Assembly: GCF_025154055.1 (NCBI RefSeq)
Contig: NZ_JAOALK010000002.1
Span: 1-64,000 of the forward strand
Source of the DNA: Aquibacillus koreensis
GTDB taxonomy: Bacteria; Bacillota; Bacilli; Bacillales; Amphibacillaceae
DNA length: 64,000 nt
Direction: 5' to 3'
Shown here: in pieces, positions 16,561 through 24,087 of the stretch
Position numbering within the stretch: the stretch's first letter is position 1
Layout: each line of letters starts with the position of its first letter
Notes under the pieces: generated by a model
Databases searched by the model: none
Told to the model about the DNA's origin: nothing
What the model saw: the letters and a program-made list of their open reading frames with translations, nothing else
Translations under genes and position numbers: made by a program

Positions 16561-18531
16561 ATGTTGTACAAAACAATAGGGTTAGTAGCACACGTTGATG
16601 CAGGAAAAACAACTTTCTCTGAACAGCTACTTTACCACGCAAAGGTGATTAAAGAGAGAGGTCGTGTTGATCATAAGGATACTTTTTTAGATGATCATAC
16701 GATTGAAAAAGAGCGAGGAATTACCGTGTTTTCTGGTCAAGCTACGTTTACATACAATCAATCGACCTACTATGTCTTGGATACACCCGGACACGTCGAT
16801 TTTTCTCCGGAGATGGAGCGTTCCATACAAGTGATGGATTACGCAATCATTATTATTAGCGGGGTTGAAGGTATTGAAGGACATACAGAAACGGTTTGGC
16901 AACTTCTCAGAAAACATCAAGTGCCTACCTTTTTCTTTATTAATAAAACAGACCGGGTAGGGGCAGATGTAAATCGAGTCATGGAAGAAATTCGTCTTCA
17001 TCTTAGTAACAAGGTGATGGACCTCTCAGGCTTATCTCAAGAAGGTGAGATGGGTGATTCATTGATTGAAAGTCTTGCTGAACGTGATGAACAATTGCTC
17101 GAAGCGTATTTGACTAATGGGTATGATCAACAATTATGGTTACAAACTTTAAAAAATAAAATAAAGAAAAACGAGCTTTTTCCATGTGGATATGGTGCAG
17201 CAATACAGGATGAGGGGATCCAAGAATTTTTCACTGTGTTGGATCAATTGACAGAATCCGCTTATTCAGATAAGGATGTATTTGCTGGTCGTGTCTATAA
17301 AGTTCGTTATGAGGATAATGGTAATCGAGTTACATTTATAAAGGCTTTGAGAGGAAAGTTAAGCATTCGTGAACAGGTGAATTATGGAAATGAGGCTCAG
17401 CGAAAACTAGAAAAGGTAACGCAAATGAGAGTATATAATGGGCACGCTTATGAAAATGTTGGTTATGTAGAAGCTGGGCAACTGTTTGCTGTGACTGGTT
17501 TGTCTTTGGCTCAAGTTGGAGATGGGCTCGGTGCTATTTCAGACAAAACAACATATGATATGATTCCAACGTTAAAATCAAAAGTGATTTTTGATAATGG
17601 TATCCATGTAAAAGAAGTGTTGCAGATATTTAACATACTAGATGCGGAGGATCCTTCTCTTCATGTTGAATGGGATGATTATTTTCAGGACATCCATATT
17701 CGTGTAATGGGAGTGATCCAATTAGAAGTATTAGCGAAGATCGTCATGGAAAGGTTCAAGATCGATGTTTCGTTTGGTGAGCCAAAAATATTATATAAAG
17801 AAACGATTGAAGCGCCGGTTAATGGTTATGGTCACTATGAGCCGTTAAAGCATTATGCTGAAGTGCATTTATTGATAGAACCTGCAGAAAGGAATAGTGG
17901 TCTGCTATTTGAAAACAAGTGTCACCCTAATGATTTATCTATTGGACAGCAAAACTTGGTACATCAACATTTATTAGAGCGTCAACATCATGGACTTTTA
18001 ACAGGGTCACCGATTACGGATATAAAAGTTACTTTATTAACCGGGCGAGCGCACAATAAACATACATCTGGTGGCGACTTTAGAGAGGCGACATATAGGG
18101 CGTTAAGACAGGGGCTTGAAAAAGTGAGAAACATTGTTTTAGAACCGTTCTATGCTTTTAAAATAAAAGTAGAGACAGATCATATCGGTAGAGTTATGTC
18201 GGATATTCAACAGGCTCATGGAACGTTTGAATCACCAGAAGTGATTGGGAATTATTCCGTTATAACTGGCCGAGCACCAGTAGCTACTTGGATGCACTAT
18301 AGTACGGAATTAGCATCTTTTACGCATGGTAAGGGTACCATTCAATTGAGATTTATTGGTTATGAATATTGTCATAACCAAGAGGAGACCATTCAACTAA
18401 AAAGTTATGATAAAGATGCTGATCCGAAATATACATCAACATCGATTTTCTGTTCGAAAGGTAAGGGGTACAAAGTACCTTGGTATAAGGCTGAGGAACA
18501 TATGCATTGCACTATAAACCTAACAAAGTGA
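16561..18531 (+). CDS. EF-G-like translational GTPase of the Tet(M)/TetB(P) family
   Basis: The 656-residue protein has the size and full domain order of ribosomal protection proteins. G1 is AHVDAGKTT (residues 9-17), switch II is DTPGHVDF, G4 is NKTD, and EF-G-like domains II-V follow. These GTPases bind the ribosomal A site; classical members remove tetracycline. Here the domain IV loop that touches the drug in Tet(M) (YSPVST) aligns with HNKHTSG, so resistance cannot be assumed. The start is ATG with GAGGTGAAGG just upstream. It has no mobile-element neighbours and its base composition matches the region, so it looks like a resident chromosomal gene. Alternatives are a ribosome-rescue or other antibiotic-protection factor. 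Confidence 0.85.
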   Translation: MLYKTIGLVAHVDAGKTTFSEQLLYHAKVIKERGRVDHKDTFLDDHTIEKERGITVFSGQATFTYNQSTYYVLDTPGHVDFSPEMERSIQVMDYAIIIISGVEGIEGHTETVWQLLRKHQVPTFFFINKTDRVGADVNRVMEEIRLHLSNKVMDLSGLSQEGEMGDSLIESLAERDEQLLEAYLTNGYDQQLWLQTLKNKIKKNELFPCGYGAAIQDEGIQEFFTVLDQLTESAYSDKDVFAGRVYKVRYEDNGNRVTFIKALRGKLSIREQVNYGNEAQRKLEKVTQMRVYNGHAYENVGYVEAGQLFAVTGLSLAQVGDGLGAISDKTTYDMIPTLKSKVIFDNGIHVKEVLQIFNILDAEDPSLHVEWDDYFQDIHIRVMGVIQLEVLAKIVMERFKIDVSFGEPKILYKETIEAPVNGYGHYEPLKHYAEVHLLIEPAERNSGLLFENKCHPNDLSIGQQNLVHQHLLERQHHGLLTGSPITDIKVTLLTGRAHNKHTSGGDFREATYRALRQGLEKVRNIVLEPFYAFKIKVETDHIGRVMSDIQQAHGTFESPEVIGNYSVITGRAPVATWMHYSTELASFTHGKGTIQLRFIGYEYCHNQEETIQLKSYDKDADPKYTSTSIFCSKGKGYKVPWYKAEEHMHCTINLTK

Positions 18532-18546
18532 TAATGTGCACAAAAA

Positions 18547-18584
18547 AACGCAGGGGGGAAGTTCTAACCTAACCCCTCATGCGT
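18547..18584. terminator. bidirectional terminator
   Basis: ACGCAGGGG pairs with CCCCTCATGCGT (one bulge); T-rich sequence follows on the plus strand and seven T follow on the minus strand. It serves the convergent genes on both sides. Confidence 0.8.
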
Positions 18585-18593
18585 CTATTTCTT

Positions 18594-19160
18594 TTATTTA
18601 AAGTATTCTTGATAATTCTCAGCCATTTCCTTGAATGTACCGTGATTGTTATCTATATATTTGGATACCGTTTCTGTTGATAATTGGTTTCCTTTTTTGG
18701 GATAATTGGTGTGTGCTGAGAGTACCCTTTCGATGTCTTCTCTAGTAACAGATAAGGAAGCATCACCAACATGGAAATGAAATTCCTTCGCATTTGGCAC
18801 TAGAATGGTTAAATAGATTGCATTAAAGTAAAAGTTCTTCTCCACATTGTTTCCATCTAACCAGTAAGCCGTTACATCATCTTCCATAATAGACCCTTCA
18901 TAGAGGTCATACGTAACATTGATCATTTCATTCGTAAGGTTTAATGTTTCAAGAGTCTCCCCGCCAACTAATTCTTCTACAATAACTTGGACGTCTGAAT
19001 TACTGTCAACCTGTGTCCCAATATAATCCTTAAGTACATCCAATTTAACATCGTCCATTGTTTGAACGGTAAAGCTAGATTCGCTTTCTGTACAAGCAGT
19101 GGTAAATAAGATGCTTGCTGCAAATAAAATAAAAAAAACAGGTTTCTTTAAAGTCATCAT
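18594..19160 (-). CDS. putative lipoprotein of unknown function
   Basis: The 188-residue protein begins with a lipoprotein signal peptide: KK, a hydrophobic core, and FTTAC with the Cys at about residue 23, giving a slightly atypical lipobox. The mature part is acidic and has no Cys. Segments such as WLDGNNVEKNFYFNAIYLTILVPNAKEFHF suggest a beta-rich extracytoplasmic domain. No family is recognised. The two leading ATGs are adjacent, with GGAGG upstream. It ends in a shared terminator with the convergent GTPase gene. Membrane anchoring outside the cell is likely; anything further would be a guess. Confidence 0.75.
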   Translation of the reverse strand: MMTLKKPVFFILFAASILFTTACTESESSFTVQTMDDVKLDVLKDYIGTQVDSNSDVQVIVEELVGGETLETLNLTNEMINVTYDLYEGSIMEDDVTAYWLDGNNVEKNFYFNAIYLTILVPNAKEFHFHVGDASLSVTREDIERVLSAHTNYPKKGNQLSTETVSKYIDNNHGTFKEMAENYQEYFK

Positions 19161-19555
19161 AGAACCTCCAAGTCTGATATGAAGTTTAAGATCCTAGTAA
19201 AAATGTTATATATAACTATTTCCACAAAAGTACCAATAAGTCCTTTTAACTATTTGGATTTTTGACAAGATACTAGAAAAAGTTACAAAAACAACGAGGA
19301 TCTAATAGTAAATAAAAAAGCAGATGAAGCATTATGTGATTTCTAAAGGTCTGGTTTTGAAAATATCGAGGTTCGATCAAGTGGAGTGGCTTCACAGGAA
19401 TGCTCCTTAATTATGTCTCTGATAAAAAATATGTACAAGTTGAGTTTTTACCAATGTAGGATTAGCAGCGGTATTTGGTTTGTACAATCGTACTATTTTA
19501 GAAAGATATGGGTACACTAAAGTCTATTGTCTTAATAATAAAGGGTGAGATCAAA
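19161..19555. other. intergenic region, possibly with decayed coding remnants
   Basis: No intact gene is present. Two short conceptual fragments look protein-like: a plus-strand stretch near 19345-19390 reading GFENIEVRSSGVAS (reminiscent of low-molecular-weight phosphatases), interrupted upstream by a stop, and one near 19460-19548 reading GLAAVFGLYNRTILERYGYTK and ending at a stop just before the carboxypeptidase gene. Both are too short to assign. Confidence 0.3.
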
Positions 19556-21028
19556 ATGAGAAAAGCTATATTTATTTCTGTGACTATATTAACTATTGTG
19601 CTTTTATTTGGGTTTGGTTTAAGCACTAATATGAACCAGACTGCAAATAGCGAAGAAAATCCGTGGGTAACAGAAATAGATCAGCTTATTAAACAGGATG
19701 CCCGAATACAAGGTGCATTGGTAGGTATAAGTGTTCGTTCTGCTAAGACAGGAGAACTACTATATGATCACATGGGTAATACGAGATTAAGAACTGCTTC
19801 TAATATGAAACTGCTAACAGCCGCTGCTGCTTTAAATGTACTTGGAGAGGACTATGTTTTTCGAACAGAAGTATTCACAGATGGTCGTATTAAAGGCAAT
19901 CAATTAATAGGGAATTTGTTTCTAAAAGGAAAAGGCGATCCAACATTACAATCTTCTGATTTTGAACAAATTGCAGAAGATTTAGAAAGTATGGGAGTAA
20001 CGAAAATAAAGGGTAACATCATTGGAGATGATACATGGTTTGATGATATTCGTTACTCACCGGATCTTGTTTGGAGTGATGAGCATACATATTATGGGGC
20101 TCAAGTGTCAGCTTTAACAGCATCACCAAATCAAGAGTATGATGCAGGAACAGTAATTGTTAATGTGCAACCTGGAGATCATGAAGGTGAAAAAGCAAAA
20201 ATAAAAGTGAAGCCAGAGACAAATTATATCAATATCGTTAACCAAGCCAAGACAGTTGCAGAAAATAAGGAGAGTAAGCTTTTCATTGAACGTAACCATG
20301 GATCTAATCAAGTGATAGTGAAAGGGACAATTCCAATTCAATCTCTTCAGCGTGAAGAATGGATTTCTGTTTGGGAACCAACAGGCTATGCCTTAGATTT
20401 ATTTACGAGAGCACTTCAAAAGCAGGGCATTAGTTGGAATGGTAGCATCTTATACCAGAAAGCACCAGAAAAGATCAAGAGGTTAGTTGTGCATGAATCG
20501 ATGCCATTATCAGACTTATTAGTTCCATTTATGAAATTAAGCAATAATGGACATGCAGAAGTACTTGTAAAAGAAATGGGAAAAGCAAACAAAGGCGAAG
20601 GTAGTTGGGAAAAGGGATTAGAAGTAATGCGTGAACAGTTAACAAATTATGGATTAGATACAGATTCAATGGTCCTTCGTGATGGATCAGGTATTTCTCA
20701 TGTTAACTTAGTACCGGCAAACCAAATTTCAGACTTATTATATAAAGTTAGACAGGAGAAGTGGTTTAGAACGTATGTAAATGCACTTCCAATTGCTGGT
20801 AAAGAAGAGAGAATGACAGGTGGGACATTACGATACCGCTTAAAAGATATAAAAGCTGAGGTCATAGCGAAAACTGGAACAATTTCAACGGTAAGTTCTT
20901 TATCTGGCTACATGAAATCAGGCAATGGAAAAGAATTAATCTTCTCGATACTAATTAATAATGTCACAAATGAAGAGGTTGGCCGATCGATCGAAGATAA
21001 AATTATACATATCCTTAACGACCAGTGA
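19556..21028 (+). CDS. dacB: D-alanyl-D-alanine carboxypeptidase/endopeptidase (PBP4 class C type)
   Basis: The 490-residue protein belongs to the DacB/PBP4 group of penicillin-binding proteins that trim or cleave peptidoglycan crosslinks outside the cell. It has an N-terminal signal/anchor (hydrophobic residues about 5-22). The catalytic motifs are SxxK as ASNMKL at about residues 78-83, SxN in LSNNGHAE, and KTG as AKTGTIS near the C-terminus. The large insertion between the first two motifs, typical of class C enzymes, is present. I chose ATG 19556 because GGGTGAG lies seven bases upstream; an upstream in-frame ATG at 19508 has no binding site and would add 16 residues before the signal peptide. 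Confidence 0.92.
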   Translation: MRKAIFISVTILTIVLLFGFGLSTNMNQTANSEENPWVTEIDQLIKQDARIQGALVGISVRSAKTGELLYDHMGNTRLRTASNMKLLTAAAALNVLGEDYVFRTEVFTDGRIKGNQLIGNLFLKGKGDPTLQSSDFEQIAEDLESMGVTKIKGNIIGDDTWFDDIRYSPDLVWSDEHTYYGAQVSALTASPNQEYDAGTVIVNVQPGDHEGEKAKIKVKPETNYINIVNQAKTVAENKESKLFIERNHGSNQVIVKGTIPIQSLQREEWISVWEPTGYALDLFTRALQKQGISWNGSILYQKAPEKIKRLVVHESMPLSDLLVPFMKLSNNGHAEVLVKEMGKANKGEGSWEKGLEVMREQLTNYGLDTDSMVLRDGSGISHVNLVPANQISDLLYKVRQEKWFRTYVNALPIAGKEERMTGGTLRYRLKDIKAEVIAKTGTISTVSSLSGYMKSGNGKELIFSILINNVTNEEVGRSIEDKIIHILNDQ

Positions 21029-21103
21029 TTAGAGAAGGTTTTTTGTAGTGGAGTGAATTTATTATTAATTATTCTCTGTCCTAGCACAGTTAATGTGTGA
21101 GCA

Positions 21104-21285
21104 TGCGGCTATGAGAGACCTTATTTTATTGTAAAGGCCAATTTTTTAATCTGAGTGGCTATACAGTTCGCTATTTTAAAAATTGACGACAAAATCAATG
21201 AAAACAGGGCAAATAAGGGCTCTGGAAGCCGCTAAAATCGAAAAGTCTAGGTTTTAATCCAAATAAGAGCACTCACAGCCGATTA
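21104..21285 (+). repeat. dispersed intergenic repeat, copy A
   Basis: This stretch is similar, in inverted orientation, to 51849-52027. Shared blocks include GAGTGGCTAT, CAAATAAGGGCTCTGG followed by CCGC, and a second unit starting CCAAATAA. Within the element the word AAATAAGrGCnCT recurs, and an inverted partner (AGAGACCTTATTT) opens it. No coding capacity is seen. It fills most of the gap 21029-21507. Confidence 0.7.
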
Positions 21286-21507
21286 AATATCAAATATCTC
21301 TTAAGTCCTTATTTACCTAGTTAGTCATCGTACTAACTACTGATTTTCTCGAAAAGAAAAATGAATCTTAGATTTTAGAGTACCTAGTAAGGTCGGATTT
21401 CCATCAGAAAAGCAAAGCAATGACATTTAGTAAGTTAAAACCATACATATTTTTATGTACTTTTATCATACTAAATAATGTGAAACAACAAGAAAAGGGG
21501 TGTATGT

Positions 21508-21660
21508 ATGGGTCGAGACGAGCATCGTCATCGTAAGAATAAAGCTAAGCTTCCGCAAACACCTAAGAATCAGAAAGATGCGACTGGTGTAGATATGGAA
21601 ATGTCAAACAATCCTCAAGTTCAATTTGGAATAGAAGAAGAGAAAGAAAATCGTGATTAA
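21508..21660 (+). CDS. yfhD: YfhD family small protein
   Basis: The 50-residue hydrophilic protein begins MGRDEHRHRKNKAKLPQTPK, which matches the start of the Bacillus YfhD family (charged His/Arg/Lys stretch, then LPQTPKNQK). The rest is acidic and ends EEEKENRD. YfhD proteins are small, widespread in Bacillaceae and of unknown function. The start is ATG 21508 with AAAAGGGG upstream; another ATG four bases earlier is out of frame. It is followed by a perfect terminator hairpin. Confidence 0.82.
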   Translation: MGRDEHRHRKNKAKLPQTPKNQKDATGVDMEMSNNPQVQFGIEEEKENRD

Positions 21661-21667
21661 ATAAAAG

Positions 21668-21697
21668 AAAGAACCTCGTGATCATGAGGTTCTTTCA
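21668..21697. terminator. bidirectional terminator between yfhD and a convergent small gene
   Basis: GAAAGAACCTC pairs perfectly with GAGGTTCTTTC around an eight-base loop. The hairpin includes the stop codon of the minus-strand gene. Confidence 0.75.
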
Positions 21698-21853
21698 TTC
21701 TAGTTCCAAATCAATCTCATAGGCATCTGGTATATGTAAAGCTTCATAGGAATAGATATTATTTTCCTCAATAAATGCTAACATTTCTTCAATTGAATAA
21801 AACCATTCATAATTACTTGCGTTATAAGTTAATAAATATTCAGGCTCTTCCAC
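21695..21853 (-). CDS. small acidic hypothetical protein, 52 residues
   Basis: Translation gives an acidic protein starting MEEPEYLLTYNASNYEWFYS and ending AYEIDLELE. It has many aromatic residues, no Cys and no membrane segment. The start is GTG with GGAGAGGTG seven bases upstream, a strong binding site. I do not recognise the family. The stop codon lies within the shared terminator hairpin with yfhD. Confidence 0.65.
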   Translation of the reverse strand: MEEPEYLLTYNASNYEWFYSIEEMLAFIEENNIYSYEALHIPDAYEIDLELE

Positions 21854-21954
21854 TTTTCTACACCTCTCCAATCCTGTTCTAAATTTAGTATGGACACATT
21901 TCTACTCTATGAAACATACATAAATTTAGAATGGGACAAGGGACCTATCGCTTT

Positions 21955-21990
21955 AAAAAAATAACAGCCCCCCTAAAAAGGGGCTATTAT
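21955..21990 (-). terminator. terminator of the MFS gene
   Basis: On the minus strand ATAATAGCCCC pairs with GGGGCTGTTAT (one mismatch) and is followed by a run of T. Confidence 0.85.
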
Positions 21991-21998
21991 TTAAGAGC

Positions 21999-23261
21999 CT
22001 ATGCAACAGACTTTGTTGCTTTTAGTGCTTCTTTTTCAATAGATTTTATGTTTAATCGCATGATGATGCTTGTCGCAAATGCAACTACTAGTAATATAGC
22101 AAAAATATAAAATGTTGCGTTATAACTTTGTGTTGCATCGTTAATTGTAGCTACGATCATTGGACCGAATACACCTGCACAAGACCAAGCCGTAAGTAAA
22201 TAACCGTGAATTGCACCAAGTTGTTTTGTTCCGAATAAATCGCCAATAAATGCTGGTAATGATGAGAATCCACCACCGTATATGGATAAAATAATGAAAA
22301 TGTAAATTTGGAATAAAATTGGATTTGACGTCATTGGTAATAACAGGAACAGTACCATTTGAACCGCAAAGAAAATAGAGAAGACATTACTTCGTCCTAA
22401 GTAATCAGAAATCGATGCCCAACCAATTCTTCCTAAGCCGTTAAACAGACCCATAATCCCTACCATAGAAGCAGCAGCTACAACAGACATTCCTACTTTT
22501 TCTTGAGCCATTGGTGATGCAACAGAGATTAACATGATTCCGGATGAAATGTTGATAAACATCATGATCCATAGTAACCAAAACCTTTTTGTCTTTACTG
22601 CTTCATTTGCTGTTAATTGAGATAGATCAGCCTTTGCCTTACGTTTTTTCTTTTTGGTATCAGATACTTCAGTCATTCCCTTAGGCATCCAACCTTCTGG
22701 TGGCCTAACAATATAAGAAGCACCAGCTAGCATTAGAACTAAATATGATCCACCAAGGATTAGAAAGGTTTTAGATAAACCAACTGATTGAATTAGAGAT
22801 GCTGCTACTGGGCTAGCAATAAGAGAACCTGCACCAAACCCCATTACAGCCATTCCAGTTGCAAGACCTCTTCGATCCGGAAACCATTTTACTAAAGTAG
22901 ATACTGGGGAAATATAACCAAGGCCTAGTCCAATACCACCAATCACACCGTAAGTTAGGTAATACAGAATTAATGATTCCATTTGAATTGCTAATCCTGC
23001 ACCTAGAAGTCCGGCAGAAAACAATATTGCTGCAAGTGTTGCTGACTTTCTCGGTCCCCATTTTTCAACGTATTTTCCAAGTGTTGCTGCAGATAATCCT
23101 AAAAACATAATTGCAATGGTGAAAGATAATGTTACTTCTTTACTGTTCCAACCAAGAGAATCGGACATTGGGTTTTTAAATACACTATACGCATATGTCG
23201 ATCCTATAGATAAGTGGATAGCGATTGCCGATAGAGCTATAAGCCATCGATTTTTTTTCAT
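21999..23261 (-). CDS. MFS transporter, oxalate/formate antiporter-like (OFA) family
   Basis: The 420-residue membrane protein has about 12 hydrophobic segments split by a basic central loop (KKKKRKAKADLSQLTANEAVKT, here about residues 198-220). The N-terminal start RWLIALSAIAIHLSIGSTYAYSVF and the GPRKSATLAAILFSAG and RRGLATGMAVMGFGAG segments are typical of the OFA branch of the major facilitator superfamily, which moves small carboxylates. The substrate cannot be read from sequence. ATG 23261 was chosen because GAGGTG lies six bases upstream; a GTG three codons earlier overlaps that site. It is a single-gene unit with its own terminator. Confidence 0.88.
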   Translation of the reverse strand: MKKNRWLIALSAIAIHLSIGSTYAYSVFKNPMSDSLGWNSKEVTLSFTIAIMFLGLSAATLGKYVEKWGPRKSATLAAILFSAGLLGAGLAIQMESLILYYLTYGVIGGIGLGLGYISPVSTLVKWFPDRRGLATGMAVMGFGAGSLIASPVAASLIQSVGLSKTFLILGGSYLVLMLAGASYIVRPPEGWMPKGMTEVSDTKKKKRKAKADLSQLTANEAVKTKRFWLLWIMMFINISSGIMLISVASPMAQEKVGMSVVAAASMVGIMGLFNGLGRIGWASISDYLGRSNVFSIFFAVQMVLFLLLPMTSNPILFQIYIFIILSIYGGGFSSLPAFIGDLFGTKQLGAIHGYLLTAWSCAGVFGPMIVATINDATQSYNATFYIFAILLVVAFATSIIMRLNIKSIEKEALKATKSVA

Positions 23262-23430
23262 GATATACACCTCTAGATTGTTATTTTCTACACTTTAACT
23301 ATAACAAAATGTGGGAACTTTAAGGGTGAACTTTCTGTGAATATTTTCACATATTGATATTAAAATTGAAAATTGTTCATAGAGTTGTTACAGAATTCAA
23401 TAGATGATTCGTGTATAGTGCTTAATTAAA

Positions 23431-23477
23431 TTTTTTGAGAACGTAAACATGGAACCGTCCCCATGTTCTCAAAAAAA
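23431..23477. repeat. REP-like palindrome
   Basis: TTTTTTGAGAAC, an insert GTAAAC and ATGG pair with CCATGTTCTCAAAAAAA around the loop AACCGTCC. The arms are extensive and the loop carries GGAACCGTCCCC, a word typical of REP-type palindromes associated with REP-tyrosine transposases in Bacillota. It stands alone in the gap between two divergent genes. Confidence 0.55.
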
Positions 23478-23564
23478 GGTTGATTTGAAAAAGGATTCGT
23501 GTATTCTATTAAATATACTAAAATATATTATTGGAATTATTTTGTTGGTTGAAGAGGTGTTGTC

Positions 23565-23777
23565 ATGGATTTTATTTTAGCAACGATGGAGAAACCTGTT
23601 GATAACTTATTGGGAATGTTATTATGGGCAGTTGTTTATATGTTAGGTACTGGCATTGTTTTTACAATTGCATTATGGTTAATCCCAAATCGCATTCCAT
23701 ATGGAGTAAAAAGTGCGATTGTTGGTATAGCTGTATTTATTAGTCTGTTTGTATGGTGGGGAACCATTATAAACTGA
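23565..23777 (+). CDS. small membrane protein, 70 residues
   Basis: The protein has two hydrophobic segments (about residues 14-40 and 48-67) separated by IPNRIPYGVKS, a typical tight loop of small bacterial membrane proteins. I do not recognise a family. The ATG has GAAGAGGTG upstream at good spacing. It is followed at once by a strong terminator, so it is monocistronic. Confidence 0.72.
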   Translation: MDFILATMEKPVDNLLGMLLWAVVYMLGTGIVFTIALWLIPNRIPYGVKSAIVGIAVFISLFVWWGTIIN

Positions 23778-23786
23778 ACACCTAGG

Positions 23787-23819
23787 AAAAAGGAAGAACA
23801 AACTTGTTCTTCCTTTTTC
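23787..23819 (+). terminator. terminator of the small membrane protein gene
   Basis: AAAAAGGAAGAACA pairs with TGTTCTTCCTTTTT around a short loop; the arms end in runs of A and T, so it can also work on the minus strand. Confidence 0.85.
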
Positions 23820-24087
23820 TATTCTTCACACCACTCATCTCTCCATTCTACATTATTGTTTGTCGAACTAATATTTAATTAAGATTAATATTAAGTTTTT
23901 CTATTTTGAGTTTGTATTCGTACCGCAAGTACTTATTTTGTGGTCACATTTGTGTAATTTTATTGATTAATCCACCTACATTTTTCAAATTTGAATAGGA
24001 GATGTTCCTCATAAAAGGTGTTATAATAAGGGGCATTGCTAGTGAACGTTTGGGAGTCATACATAATTTAGAAAAGGAATGAAAAAC

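Noticed and set aside
16561-18531. Acquired tetracycline resistance gene
   Set aside because: No mobile-element genes or repeats flank it, its base composition fits the region, and the loop reaching the drug site in Tet(M) is different.
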